This document shows, one piece after another, positions 1-9,583 of a DNA stretch of 64,000 nucleotides. Position 1 is the stretch's first letter, and each line of letters starts with the position of its first letter. Origin of the DNA: an uncultured Pirellulaceae bacterium (GTDB lineage Bacteria > Planctomycetota > Planctomycetia > Pirellulales > Pirellulaceae); assembly GCA_937929805.1 (NCBI GenBank), contig CALFUT010000012.1, forward strand, positions 1 through 64,000, read 5' to 3'. Under the pieces are notes generated by a model. It was not told the DNA's origin. It searched no databases and saw only the letters and a list, made by a program, of their open reading frames with translations. The translations under genes and the position numbers were made by a program.

Positions 1-300
1 ATCGGGAATCTTGATATCAACACCCATCAAACGGACTAGCGAGCGACCGAAACCTTCGGTCTGACGATACGTCAATCGAAACACTTCACGCATCGACAGC
101 AGGCTAAGGATTGCTCCATCACTGTAAACGTACGGTGCACCGACCTTGGGGGCATCGTTTTCGTGTTGCCAGTCAATGATCACATCTTCATCAAGCCAAA
201 GTGTTACGTCGCCACGCCGAACCAATGATTCGTTATACTCCGACCAGTTGCTCACCCTGTCTTTCTTGCCTTCGGTTCGAGTTTTGCTCCGCTTGCCCAT
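1..300 (-). CDS. IS5-family transposase, N-terminal part (truncated by window edge)
   Basis: The reading frame opens with ATG at 300 and stays open for 100 codons to the window edge, so the protein is partial here because of the window. It begins MGKRSKTRTEGKKDRVSNWS and contains the blocks NWSEYNESLVRRG, YSDGAILSLLSMREVF and RQTEGFGRSLVRLMGVD. These are typical of the N-terminal region of IS903-type transposases (DDE_Tnp_1_5-like), which cut and paste the element using a DDE catalytic triad located further downstream. A GGAG ribosome binding site lies about 7 bases before the ATG. Whether the remainder of the gene is intact cannot be judged. Confidence 0.8.
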   Translation of the reverse strand, partial: MGKRSKTRTEGKKDRVSNWSEYNESLVRRGDVTLWLDEDVIIDWQHENDAPKVGAPYVYSDGAILSLLSMREVFRLTYRQTEGFGRSLVRLMGVDIKIPD

Positions 301-380
301 CGTGCGCTCCTTCAAATTCAATCGAAATATCCATTCGAGCAACTCTTACGAAGCAAAATAGGGAATTGTTCGACAAGGCC
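1..380 (-). mobile_element. IS5-family (IS903-like) insertion sequence, 5' end only
   Basis: The end of an insertion sequence runs off the left edge. It holds the N-terminal third of a DDE transposase read leftwards. Outside the start codon, at 361-380, is a terminal sequence that on the minus strand reads GGCCTTGTCGAACAATTCC, close to the IS903 terminal inverted repeat (GGCTTTGTTGAATAAATC). If this is the true tip, the target duplication should begin at 381. The other end is outside the window. Confidence 0.72.
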
Positions 381-489
381 GAAAAAGCCGCTAACACGAA
401 CTTCAGTCTTAAATGCTCTCGAGCATAACCCATTCTGCGAGTCGTTATTGAAAGTTTGATTCGTGTGGATTGGTGGTTCCAAAAGTCGG

Positions 490-1482
490 CTACTTCGACG
501 ACGATTCCAAGCGTTCCAAGAAACGTCGCATGTCGGCTGGCCATGGCGTTTGAAAATGTAAGGGCTTCCCAGAAGTTGGATGTTCGAAGCGTAGTTCGGC
601 TGCGTGTAAGGCAAGTCGTCGGATTTTGCTGCGGTCGGTGACCGGTGGCTTGCCAAACGGGCCTCGGTATTTGATGTCGCCGCAGATAGGATGCCCAAGC
701 TCGGCTAGGTGGATGCGAATTTGGTTGGTGCGGCCGGTTTCTAGGCGGCACTCAAGTTCGCTGAACCCTTTAATTCTTCGCAACGTTTCAAAGTGCGTTA
801 CCGCTCGTTGGCTGGAATCGTTATCGGCGGAGTTGTCCGAAATGCTTCCTCGTAGTCCATCACCTCGGTCACGAACCAAGTGCGAAGTGACGGTTTGATT
901 CTTGATTGCGCCGGGGACTAAGGCAAAGTACTTTCTGACGGCCGCGTGATCTGAAAACTGTTGGATGATTTTGGTTCGCGATTCTTGGTCTCGAGCAAAA
1001 GCTATCAACCCACTGGTGTCTCGATCGATCCGATGCACCGGGAACAGTTGCGGCAATCGTTGTAGTGATCGTTGTTTGCCTCTTCTTCCGGCCGCATGTT
1101 GTCCGATCAGCCGAGGAACACACTCATCCAAAGTCGGTTGCAGGTTTTTTCGAGCCCACGACCAATTCAGATCCGACTTGCGCCGCAGCGTGACCATGCC
1201 TGAAGGTTTTTCCGCCACGACCACGTCCGCATCGACGTATGTGATTCTAACGTCACCGTCGTTGGGGGGCGGAGGCAACGGATGGTCCCAGACGGTGACG
1301 ATATCGCCTTGAGATAATTGTCGGCCTTCGTCGACGCAAACCACGCTGCCAATGGCCACGCGTCTGGCCCGAAAGATTTTTTTCACTGCCGTCCAAGACG
1401 GGCTGTCGGGAAGATGCTGACGCAACGCCGCCAGAATCATTTGCCGGTCGTCGGAAATGGTAAACGTCTGGATGGGCTGCAT
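490..1482 (-). CDS. RluA-family RNA pseudouridine synthase
   Basis: This 330-residue protein is predicted to isomerise uridine to pseudouridine in rRNA or tRNA. An S4-like RNA-binding segment lies at about residues 28-66, followed by the catalytic domain. The signature HRIDRDTSG is at residues 150-158, with D153 the expected catalytic aspartate, and the C-terminal block GRTNQIRIHLAELGHPI is also typical of the family. Length fits RluC/RluD-type enzymes, but the exact target base cannot be assigned. It stands alone, next to the IS end on one side and the J-domain gene on the other. Confidence 0.9.
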   Translation of the reverse strand: MQPIQTFTISDDRQMILAALRQHLPDSPSWTAVKKIFRARRVAIGSVVCVDEGRQLSQGDIVTVWDHPLPPPPNDGDVRITYVDADVVVAEKPSGMVTLRRKSDLNWSWARKNLQPTLDECVPRLIGQHAAGRRGKQRSLQRLPQLFPVHRIDRDTSGLIAFARDQESRTKIIQQFSDHAAVRKYFALVPGAIKNQTVTSHLVRDRGDGLRGSISDNSADNDSSQRAVTHFETLRRIKGFSELECRLETGRTNQIRIHLAELGHPICGDIKYRGPFGKPPVTDRSKIRRLALHAAELRFEHPTSGKPLHFQTPWPADMRRFLERLESSSK

Positions 1483-1603
1483 GGGGGCGGTCAGCGATCA
1501 AGGATGAACATGATCTGGCATTGTAACGACAACCGAACGTATCGCGACCGCCGGGCTTGTGCCGACCGCTGGATGCCCGATGTTGGCAGCGAGGATTCGG
1601 ACG

Positions 1604-2176
1604 CTATGCGGGGACCATTGTGCCTTGAGCAGTTGTGCTTGAGCCGGCTGAAGCGATACGAAGTTGATTGCTCGCCATTCGCAATTCAGTTGCATCGATT
1701 TGGTCAACACCTTCGGCCGTGATGGTGTAACCTCCGCTCTCCCAGCGAGCGATCCAACCTTTTTCTTTGAAGTACCAAAGGTGGAACTCGATCACATGCT
1801 CTTCCAAATTCAGCGTTTTCTGGATAGCGATTTCACCCAACGCGGGTGATGACCCCTGCTCACGCCGACGAGCGTAAAACAGGCACAACAGTTCGTGTCG
1901 GAGAGCGGCATCAGGCCCCGCTTGTTTTGAATTTTCAACCAAGCGAGAAATCTCTTGGGTTTCGCGGATCAGTTCTTGGTCGTAGGCGGCACGTGTGTCC
2001 GGATTACGTAAAGTATCGAAGGCTTGGACTAATCGGTTGAACGTTGCCTTGTCGCCGCCTGCATCTGGATGATGCTTGGTTGCCAGATGTCGAAACATTC
2101 TCTCGATGGCGTCGTTGGAAGCGTTTCGGCTGACTTCGAGCGTATCGTAGTGAGTTGAGCTAGTTGAGTTCGGCAT
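1604..2176 (-). CDS. J-domain (DnaJ-like) protein with unrelated C-terminal region
   Basis: The first ~65 residues form a J-domain: HYDTLEVSRNAS, then the essential HPD motif in KHHPDAGGD, then AFDTLRNPDTRAAYD. J-domains stimulate the ATPase of Hsp70 partners. The remaining ~110 residues lack the Gly/Phe and zinc-finger regions of true DnaJ and include a stretch (EEHVIEFHLWYFKEKGWIAR) that may be a small winged-helix-like fold; this last point is inference. The start at 2176 is preferred to in-frame codons further upstream because GGAG lies at proper distance. It encodes 190 residues. The partner Hsp70 is unknown; the Hsp70 genes in this window are over 40 kb away. Confidence 0.82.
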   Translation of the reverse strand: MPNSTSSTHYDTLEVSRNASNDAIERMFRHLATKHHPDAGGDKATFNRLVQAFDTLRNPDTRAAYDQELIRETQEISRLVENSKQAGPDAALRHELLCLFYARRREQGSSPALGEIAIQKTLNLEEHVIEFHLWYFKEKGWIARWESGGYTITAEGVDQIDATELRMASNQLRIASAGSSTTAQGTMVPA

Positions 2177-2397
2177 CAATTTCTCCAAGTTCTGGGCGGA
2201 CAAAGGGATCTTTTGCAACTGGCATGCCAGAGTGGGTTTGTGACTCAACTCCTGCGAATAGCAAGCAGAACCTCACTGAGCCGCTGCACGCGTTTCCGGG
2301 GCTCAACGTCGATGTTGATTTTCGACAACATCTGTCGGTCAAAGCAGCATGTTGCCCACGAGAGCTCACACGAGGTCTTCATGGGCGGCGCCGAAAT

Positions 2398-5300
2398 TCA
2401 GCGAATTAGCTGACTGCGGTCCGTGCTGCGTCCAGAAAAATTTCGAAAGGTTGGTTTTCTAGGCAAGGCATTAGGGGTGGCGGTCGCAACTCTTTGAGGC
2501 CCGGTTGCCGAACTAGATTGAAATAGCTGGCGTAGCGAATCATTCAGTTGCGGCAGAACGTTTCGAGTCATTTTTGGGTCGTCGAGTGTTCCGTTGACCT
2601 TGATCCACATCGCCTGTTGGCTACCGGCATGAACCAAGTCGCTAATAACGGGAATGTTGAACCGGTTGCGCCCCACGATCGAGTAGAAGTTCAAGTCAAG
2701 CTTTCGATCCATGTTCAAGTGGCCGTTACCGATCAGAGAAATTGCGTCTCCCAATAGCTCGATCCGGTTCATGTCAATCGTTTCGCCCGAAATCGTAAAA
2801 TTGACGTTGCTAGAATCGAACGCCGACCGATCCGATCGTCCAAGACGTAGATTTTTTAGCAAAGCCAACACTGGCGGAAGTTCGTAAATCGTTGCATCCC
2901 GCAGTTGCACCGTCCCGTCGCCTCGATAGGTATGAGTCCCCGTGCAGTTGCCCGCTAGACGAAAGGCTGCGAACGTACGCCCGGCGACATCGTCAATTGA
3001 CGGACATACTTCGCGGCAAATCGCTTCTAGTTTCGCCTCTTGCAGCGTCGACTGAACATAGAACTCGCCCAGTTTTCCTGAACTGATTTGCGAGTCCAAG
3101 TGAATTTTGCCACCGTAAAATGTTCCCTCAAGCGATCGAGGTTGATCGGTTTGCAGAGGACTGGATTCCGATTTCGGGTTCGGATTTTTTTGAGCGAACA
3201 GCCCCGCAGCGGCTCGGTCGTTGTCCAACCAAATCGGTCCTTTGACCGCCGTCACTTGGTTGTCGTAAATGGTTAGAGAATCAATGTCCAACTCGCCACG
3301 GCATTCTGCCAGTTGGCCATCGTACTGCCCGACCAGTTTCACCGCGCCGAAGACGTTTTCGATCGGCATGCCCACCATCATGCGAGCACCTGTCATGTCA
3401 AGCTGAACGTCCCATGCCAAACTGAAGGTCGAACTATTCAGGCCATTGGGCGTTGGTGCGAATCGGTCCAATGGCTGCGGCTGACCCTGTCCGGGTTTCA
3501 GATAACGCCCGGCGAGTGTCATTTCACCTCGCGCGTTGACTCTGCCGTCGTACTGAAGATTCCTGACCTGAGGAGCCAGCGAGGCGGGGACGGCGTCAAT
3601 CAAATCATCATCGACCGAAAGGCTGAGAACCAGCATGTCGTTTAATCGAATGAACCACTCCTCGTCCGAGTACTGGCCATCGCCATTGCACTTGAGCCAG
3701 CTTCGGCCATGATGCCCTTCGATGTCGGTCAGCGACACGCGACCGTCGCCGATTTTGATCACGCCCGTTAGGTCCTCGATTTCGTATGGGAACCAAGTCG
3801 GTTGAATCGAGACCGAACCAATGTCGGCCAAATGATTTCGTTTGGGCAGGTTGGCTTGGATCGTGACACTACACTCTGGCTGCCCAATAGGCATCCGCAG
3901 TTTGGCGAACAATTGATCGACCGTCCCGCGAGGCCGAAAGCCTTGCCAGATTTCTCGTAGCGACGGTTTCAAAGCGACTCGCAGTTGATCGTCCAGCGGC
4001 AATGCACCACAGACGAGGTCCACGTTGAGCCCATCGCGAGGAGTCCAGTTGCCCTCGGCGGCGACTTGGCAATCACCATTGTGCCCTCGCAAATTCACGA
4101 AGCGATGTTGGTCATCGCGTGACTGAATGAGCCCAGTCACATTACGAATTGGGTACGGGAAACTGTTATGTCGAATGTCTACATTTTTTAAATGAGCGTC
4201 AACGTGCTTGTGAACAGGGCCGTGAGCAACGGTTCGCTCAAAATGAGCCGTTCCGCCTGCCTGTCCGACCGGGTTGAATGACGAGATAACGCGAGACAGA
4301 CTTGGGAGCTTCTGAATCGCTTTGAACATCTTTTCATCGAGTGGCAACGCTCCCGGAACAGAAATGTCGCACGTGAACGTAGAGCCTTCGCCCATCCCGG
4401 TGACCGTTCCTTTGACGTCGATAGGTTGTTCGCCCTCAATGGCACGAACTTGAAATCGGCAATCATGGTCCACAATATTCACGATGCCGGCCGTGTTGGT
4501 GACTTGGTAGGGAAGGCCGATAAAGGTGAAAGCCATGTCCTTCAGTTGAGCCTTGACTAGGCGGTGCAGTTGAACTCCATCGAAGTTTAGGTCGAACCCG
4601 ACATCACAGATTCCTCGAGGTTTGAAGTCTTTGCAAAACTTGGTGCAATAGCCCGGGAGCACCGTTCCCAGTCTGCGGTCGGGCCGATGTTCGTAGTCTT
4701 GGACTTGCCCCTTCAGATGCCATCGACTGCGGTTTTGCCAGCCGGTTTGCCCGTAGGTTACCTCAAAGTTGCCCTTGCCGATCTTGCCGGTTGCCGACTG
4801 GACCGAGAAACCCATGTTGTTCACATTGAACTCAAAATCAGTGTCTTCAATGGTCCACGGCAGCCGAGCGTCACTGACGGCAATTCCGGTGCAACGACCA
4901 GTAATTGCAATATCGGGCGTATTGACCAGGTCCGTATCGCCCGACACCGAACCCTTGAAAGAAACGTGACCCTCCAAGCGACGCAACGAGTTCACGTTGG
5001 AAGCAAATGACGGCGGCATCAGCATTAACGAGTCGCGGTTGAGTCGCAGATCATCCGCGTCGAGGTTTGCTTTCCACTTGCCGCTGGCCGAGTCAATCCA
5101 AGCAGTAAAGTGCACATCCGAAACCTCGCTGCACGAAAACTGCCCACTTACCTGAGTCAGTTCGTGTCCTTGGTGATCGATTGGCATCACGCTAAGCGTT
5201 AAATTGGATACTCGAACTTGTCGCTGTTGATTGGGATCTGACTGGTCCACCAGTTCGATTTGGCAGTCTCGAAGAATGACCGGCACGTTTTTTTTACCGG

Positions 5301-5775
5301 CCGGTTTTAGATTCCGCAAAGCTTCAATCAGCGTTTCGATATTCCATGTCCCATTGGCGTTTTTCACTAGGTTCAGGCGGGCTCGGCGTATTTCTACCGA
5401 TCGAATCGGCATGTTGCCGGCAACCAGTTGTGGCAGCGAGACGGGCGATCGAACAAACGCTTCATAGATTTCGATCACGGAGTCCGTTGATGCCAGCGAA
5501 GACTGCGACGCTTCAGTTCCGATCGAGACGTTTCGCAGTTCTAGGCCATGACCGTCAATAAACGACGCGTGCCGAATGCTGGCGTGGATGTTCGTACCGG
5601 CCAGCAATAGGTCGACACGATCCTGAACTTTTTGGCTCAGCTGGTTTTGGACGGTCCGCTGAAAAAGTAACCAACCCGCGCATGCGATTGCGAACAAGAA
5701 CACAATCGTTTTGATTACGCTCCATCCGGAGTAACGGGGTTGGCGAGCGACATAACGCAACGGTAGCAGTGCCAA
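2398..5775 (-). CDS. Large AsmA-like membrane-anchored protein
   Basis: This 1125-residue protein has one N-terminal membrane segment at about residues 20-39 followed by a very long region of beta-rich repeats predicted to lie outside the cytoplasmic membrane. The C-terminal third (RLAGNCTGTHTYRGDGTVQL, then the segment with GETIDMNRIELLGDAISLIG and GHLNMDRKLDLNFYS) resembles the AsmA/TamB-type C-terminal module, in which repeated beta segments build a groove for lipid or outer-membrane-protein transport. Planctomycetes commonly carry such large AsmA-like proteins. The function in envelope biogenesis is inferred from the family; no specific substrate can be named. It is monocistronic as far as the neighbours show. 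Confidence 0.68.
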   Translation of the reverse strand: MALLPLRYVARQPRYSGWSVIKTIVFLFAIACAGWLLFQRTVQNQLSQKVQDRVDLLLAGTNIHASIRHASFIDGHGLELRNVSIGTEASQSSLASTDSVIEIYEAFVRSPVSLPQLVAGNMPIRSVEIRRARLNLVKNANGTWNIETLIEALRNLKPAGKKNVPVILRDCQIELVDQSDPNQQRQVRVSNLTLSVMPIDHQGHELTQVSGQFSCSEVSDVHFTAWIDSASGKWKANLDADDLRLNRDSLMLMPPSFASNVNSLRRLEGHVSFKGSVSGDTDLVNTPDIAITGRCTGIAVSDARLPWTIEDTDFEFNVNNMGFSVQSATGKIGKGNFEVTYGQTGWQNRSRWHLKGQVQDYEHRPDRRLGTVLPGYCTKFCKDFKPRGICDVGFDLNFDGVQLHRLVKAQLKDMAFTFIGLPYQVTNTAGIVNIVDHDCRFQVRAIEGEQPIDVKGTVTGMGEGSTFTCDISVPGALPLDEKMFKAIQKLPSLSRVISSFNPVGQAGGTAHFERTVAHGPVHKHVDAHLKNVDIRHNSFPYPIRNVTGLIQSRDDQHRFVNLRGHNGDCQVAAEGNWTPRDGLNVDLVCGALPLDDQLRVALKPSLREIWQGFRPRGTVDQLFAKLRMPIGQPECSVTIQANLPKRNHLADIGSVSIQPTWFPYEIEDLTGVIKIGDGRVSLTDIEGHHGRSWLKCNGDGQYSDEEWFIRLNDMLVLSLSVDDDLIDAVPASLAPQVRNLQYDGRVNARGEMTLAGRYLKPGQGQPQPLDRFAPTPNGLNSSTFSLAWDVQLDMTGARMMVGMPIENVFGAVKLVGQYDGQLAECRGELDIDSLTIYDNQVTAVKGPIWLDNDRAAAGLFAQKNPNPKSESSPLQTDQPRSLEGTFYGGKIHLDSQISSGKLGEFYVQSTLQEAKLEAICREVCPSIDDVAGRTFAAFRLAGNCTGTHTYRGDGTVQLRDATIYELPPVLALLKNLRLGRSDRSAFDSSNVNFTISGETIDMNRIELLGDAISLIGNGHLNMDRKLDLNFYSIVGRNRFNIPVISDLVHAGSQQAMWIKVNGTLDDPKMTRNVLPQLNDSLRQLFQSSSATGPQRVATATPNALPRKPTFRNFSGRSTDRSQLIR

Positions 5776-6297
5776 ATATGGGTGAATTTGGGGCGAAACG
5801 GAGCGCGATCGTAGGAAAACGCGGTGGTTTTACCTAGGCGAGTTTAAAAGCAGGCTCGGGTGCGTTTTTTGAACTTGCGGTCGTACAAGCCCGACGCGCA
5901 ACCGAGCGGAGTTTTCGTGGGCTTCCCGGTCATCTCGCTTGCGCGTTGGGCTTGTATTTGGAAAGCTCGGATAAACGCGTTTAGCTCGGATTTTGCGGTG
6001 CGACCATGCGTAAGATGGAAAAGTGCGCAACTTCAAAAGGTCAGCCTCCGAGTGGCGTCATGGCAATTTGCATAGGTCAGAGAATCAGTGCGGTGTTTGT
6101 CGATAGAGCAGCCGCCGATGTCCGTCGCAACTCGATGCCAGCAAGAATGTGATAGCATTTTCTGCTTGGCTCAATTAACCTTATCGTTCGGCGTTCGTGC
6201 ACAAGTCTTATTGGGTCCGTGATAATTCGGGAACCTACAAGGCGGGGGCACCAAGCCAACCACTTTAGCCATTTGATTCTTGGAGGCCACCACAACG
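5776..6297. other. Intergenic region between divergent genes
   Basis: About 520 bases between the AsmA-like gene and the MFS gene. It contains the palindromic repeat at 5884-5956 listed separately; the rest shows no convincing gene. Short open frames here run across the palindrome and have no ribosome binding site or family resemblance. Confidence 0.6.
5884..5956. repeat. REP-like palindromic element
   Basis: Two inverted arms of about 23 bases, 5884-5906 (begins TACAAGCCCGACGCGCAA) and 5934-5956, match with only two differences and are separated by 27 bases. The arms would form a strong hairpin. The same TACAAGCCC(G/A)ACGCGCAAG motif is, to my recollection, frequent between genes in Rhodopirellula-type genomes, so this is likely a dispersed REP-like element. 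Confidence 0.65.
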
Positions 6298-7887
6298 ATG
6301 TCTGAAACGACCAGTCCTGCAATCAGTCAGAAGCCCTCTCAGTTAATGTTCTGGGGCTGCTTTATTGCATTGATCACGACATCTTTTGCATTTATCACTC
6401 GTGCGTTCATGGCAACCAACCCCGCCATGTGGCCGGCGGATTTCGGTTTGGACAATGTTCAAGCGCAGACTTTGTTTGGGCATGGAATCTGGCCCTTTGC
6501 GATCAGCATCATTCTGTTCAGCTTGGTGATCGACAAAATCGGATACCGAGTGGCGATGATTTTCAGCTTTGTCTGCTACGGCGTTTACGCCGCGCTTGCG
6601 TTGTGGGCGCACTCGAGTGTCGTCGGCACCGGTTTAGAAGGCGAGGCGTTGGCTGCTGCTCAAGCGAAGGGTTTGAAACTGCTGACCTTTGGCTCCATTA
6701 TTTTGGGGTTAGGGAACGGAACGGTGGAAGCATTCATCAATCCGGTCGTCGCGACGATGTTTCATCAAGCCAAAACCAAATGGTTGAATATTCTGCATGC
6801 CGGTTGGCCGGGCGGCTTGGTTCTGGGCGGTTTGATTTCACTGGGCTTGGGCGATCGAGCAACCGAAGATTGGCGTTTGTTGATCTACATCATTGCCATT
6901 CCGGCGGTCGTTTATCTGCTGATGTTGATTGGTGCGAAGTTTCCAGTCAGCGAGCGAGTGGCAGGCGGAGCGACCTATCGCGAAATGCTTGCCGAGTTCG
7001 GCATCGTCGGTGCGGCCATTGCGTCTTTTCTGGTGCTGAAGCAGCTTGGGATGGTGTTTGGATTTAGCGATACGATTGTTTACATCCTGTTGGGTGTGGC
7101 TGTGTTGGCTTACGGAATCTATTGTCGATCGCTTGGACGCCCGATGCTGATCCTGTTGTGCCTGATCATGATGCCGCTGGCGACAACCGAACTTGGAACT
7201 GATGGCGCAATTACTGGCATCATGGAAGAGCCGATGACCAAGGCTGGATACAATCCGCTGTGGGTCTTGATCTACACGTCGGCCATCATGATGGTACTGC
7301 GATTCTTCGCGGGACCGGTCATTAAGGCGCTGACTCCTCTGGGCCTGCTGGCCACTTGTTCGGTCGGTGCAATCGTTGGCTTGTACTGTTTGTCGTTCAC
7401 CCAGACGATGGTCACCATTTTTGCGGCGGCTACGTTGTACGGAGTAGCGAAAACCTACTTCTGGCCCACGATGCTGGGCGTTGTCGCCGAACAGTTCCCA
7501 AAAGGTGGCGCGTTGACGCTGAATGCGATCGCGGGCATCGGCATGTTGACCGTCGGAATCATCGGTGGTCCGCTGATCGGTCAAATGCAAGAAGATTCGG
7601 CCAAAGTGGCATTGAATGAGGCGAAGCCGGGGCTCTACGAAACAGTTTCGAAGCCCGATTCCTACATCTTGGGCGATTATACGGCAGTCGATGATCCAAA
7701 ATTGGATTCGCTTGGCGAGTCGGAAGCAACGGAAGTTCGCAGCATCGTCAAAGAGGCTAAGCAAGGCGCGTTGGCAAAGATCACCGTTTTTCCATTGGCC
7801 ATGCTGATTGGTTACTTGGTGCTTCTTGCTTACTTCAAGTCCAAAGGTGGCTACAAACCAGTCACGATGGGAAGCGAAAGTCACTGA
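6298..7887 (+). CDS. MFS transporter
   Basis: This 529-residue protein is a hydrophobic secondary transporter with about 12 membrane segments. It has the MFS-type loop after helix 2 (DKIGYRVAMIF) and a loop rich in charged residues near the C-terminus (residues ~445-495) before the last helix. The ATG at 6298 is chosen because TTGGAGG lies about 10 bases upstream; a TTG at 6280 is in frame but lacks a site. The substrate cannot be read from sequence; similarity in layout suggests sugar or nucleoside symport, which is only a guess. It converges with tilS, whose stop lies 6 bases beyond. Confidence 0.85.
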   Translation: MSETTSPAISQKPSQLMFWGCFIALITTSFAFITRAFMATNPAMWPADFGLDNVQAQTLFGHGIWPFAISIILFSLVIDKIGYRVAMIFSFVCYGVYAALALWAHSSVVGTGLEGEALAAAQAKGLKLLTFGSIILGLGNGTVEAFINPVVATMFHQAKTKWLNILHAGWPGGLVLGGLISLGLGDRATEDWRLLIYIIAIPAVVYLLMLIGAKFPVSERVAGGATYREMLAEFGIVGAAIASFLVLKQLGMVFGFSDTIVYILLGVAVLAYGIYCRSLGRPMLILLCLIMMPLATTELGTDGAITGIMEEPMTKAGYNPLWVLIYTSAIMMVLRFFAGPVIKALTPLGLLATCSVGAIVGLYCLSFTQTMVTIFAAATLYGVAKTYFWPTMLGVVAEQFPKGGALTLNAIAGIGMLTVGIIGGPLIGQMQEDSAKVALNEAKPGLYETVSKPDSYILGDYTAVDDPKLDSLGESEATEVRSIVKEAKQGALAKITVFPLAMLIGYLVLLAYFKSKGGYKPVTMGSESH

Positions 7888-7893
7888 TCATTT

Positions 7894-8919
7894 TCAATTC
7901 GGCTCAATCTTCAGCAACGTACCCGCTCGCTCGGCGCGGATGTTGCCGGGCAAGTTGATAACTTGACGTAGATCGCTGTCCGAACGGATCAACTGCGCGA
8001 CTTGATGCCATGTCGCGCGGTTGATGTTGCCTCGGGACCAACCAAGCCGATCCCAGTGATCGATCAGCGAATCAATGATGACCGTGTCGGGGAATTCGCT
8101 GATCAAGTCGCAGTCGATTTGCAACTGCGTATCGCCTGACGGCTTTTCAGAAGTTGAAATGGACTCGCTGGCGGCGGCGACCAATTGAGGAATCGTGCTT
8201 TGATGATCATTGGCCGCTTCGGCTAACCGGGCGATGGCTCGATCGATGTCTGGGAACTTTGTGCGAGCCAGCGGCAGTAGTTCGTTTCGAAGAAAGTTAC
8301 GAGTGTAACGCGAGTCATCGTTGGACGCGTCGACTCGGTGGTTTTTCCCGATTGCTTCGACGTATGCATGAGTCTGAGCGCGGCTGACCGTCAGCATCGG
8401 TCGGACCAGCGTCAGTTGGTCACTAAGTTTTCGAAACGTTGGGATCCCCGTCAGGCCTCGTAGGCCAGTGCCGCGAAAGATCCGGAACAAGATCGTTTCA
8501 ATTTGATCGTCAAGCGTGTGCCCGGTAACAAGGTATCGCGCACCATGTGTTTGAGCGGCTTTTCGAAGGCACCGATACCGAAGCTCGCGCAGGGATGACT
8601 CCGAGGGGGCCCCAGCGGTGGTGGTTTGGTTTGATCCGCTGCCTAGAAAAAACGGCAGCGACAGCCTTTGCGCTTCCTCCTTCACAAACTGAGCGTCGGA
8701 TGCCGAAGCTGGCCCTCGGACTCCATGATCGACGTGAGCAACGACCAGCCTTGACCGGGTTTCGGAACCGCTTAGCCGTGCCATCGCGTGCAGCAACGCG
8801 ACGCTATCTGCTCCGCCGGATACGGCAACGATGGTGGTCGTGTCACGCCAACGCTCGACCGGCCACGTAGATTGAATCTGATTCTCGACGAATTCTATTG
8901 CTTTTGTTGTCAATTTCAC
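7894..8919 (-). CDS. tilS: tRNA(Ile)-lysidine synthetase
   Basis: TilS attaches lysine to C34 of the tRNA-Ile(CAU) anticodon, changing its decoding from AUG to AUA. The PP-loop ATP-binding motif SGGADS is near the N-terminus, followed by HVDHGVRG, and by GHTLDDQIETILFRIFRGTG, all diagnostic of the family. The start is uncertain: GTG at 8919 gives a normal leader of about 35 residues before the PP-loop, TTG at 8913 is close by, and a TTG at 9003 would add 28 residues with no clear ribosome binding site. The protein is somewhat shorter than E. coli TilS, as in many bacteria lacking the full C-terminal domain. Confidence 0.88.
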   Translation of the reverse strand: MKLTTKAIEFVENQIQSTWPVERWRDTTTIVAVSGGADSVALLHAMARLSGSETRSRLVVAHVDHGVRGPASASDAQFVKEEAQRLSLPFFLGSGSNQTTTAGAPSESSLRELRYRCLRKAAQTHGARYLVTGHTLDDQIETILFRIFRGTGLRGLTGIPTFRKLSDQLTLVRPMLTVSRAQTHAYVEAIGKNHRVDASNDDSRYTRNFLRNELLPLARTKFPDIDRAIARLAEAANDHQSTIPQLVAAASESISTSEKPSGDTQLQIDCDLISEFPDTVIIDSLIDHWDRLGWSRGNINRATWHQVAQLIRSDSDLRQVINLPGNIRAERAGTLLKIEPN

Positions 8920-9003
8920 TTTCTCGGAAATTTGTCGGCGGGTTATGACCAGCGACAACGATTGAAATTGCCGACAATCGGTCGTTGGGAAAATGACCGC
9001 CAA

Positions 9004-9583
9004 GGCTCAGCTTACGGGAGTGGATTGTGATTGTACTTAACGCGGATATTGTTAAACTAAGCTTCCGCAGCTTGTTTTTGAACTCCCTGTCAAGGGCGAC
9101 ATGGAACTGGCTGCGTCTTTTCAATATGACAATGCGAGGCAGTCTGACTGTAATCGTTGGTCGATTTGAGTGAAAAAGTTGTTTTTGATTTGAATGTTTT
9201 GAATTTGCCTGACGCTAGTTGAGTCGTGGGTTGGAAATCGTGTTTTCTTTATTCCTCATTTTGTGCGTGCTTTTGCGAGTGATCGGTTTGCCGATGGCTG
9301 TGCTGAGGCTGCCTGCACGAGGAATTTCTGTTTTTGATCTAGGTTCGTTTTTCGCGTCGGCTGCGATGCCGATTTGTCCGGACCGGTCAAACAACGGCCA
9401 ATTGACGATTCAACCCTGCTTGGTTTCGGGCTGGCCGCCAACGCCAAAGCCGCCGTTGATCGGGGATAGCCCCTGCAATGACTGGCCGCGGTTTTCATCA
9501 GAACGCTTCTCGATCAGAACCTGATTTTCTCTCAAATCGAAGCTGCGATTTGACTGCCCTGCACATTCGGATAAAGGTGTGCG
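9004..9583. other. Intergenic region upstream of rny
   Basis: About 580 bases between divergent tilS and rny. A plus-strand open frame at 9219-9524 (101 codons, weak start, hydrophobic beginning) exists but shows no family resemblance and is not called. The region presumably holds both promoters; I see no clear motif. Confidence 0.4.

Noticed and set aside
6838-7884. 348-codon minus-strand open frame inside the MFS transporter
   Set aside because: Low-complexity, His/Asn/Gln-rich translation on the opposite strand of a clear membrane protein; typical shadow frame.
9219-9524. 101-codon hydrophobic open frame upstream of rny
   Set aside because: Weak start, no ribosome binding site, no resemblance; composition compatible with chance.
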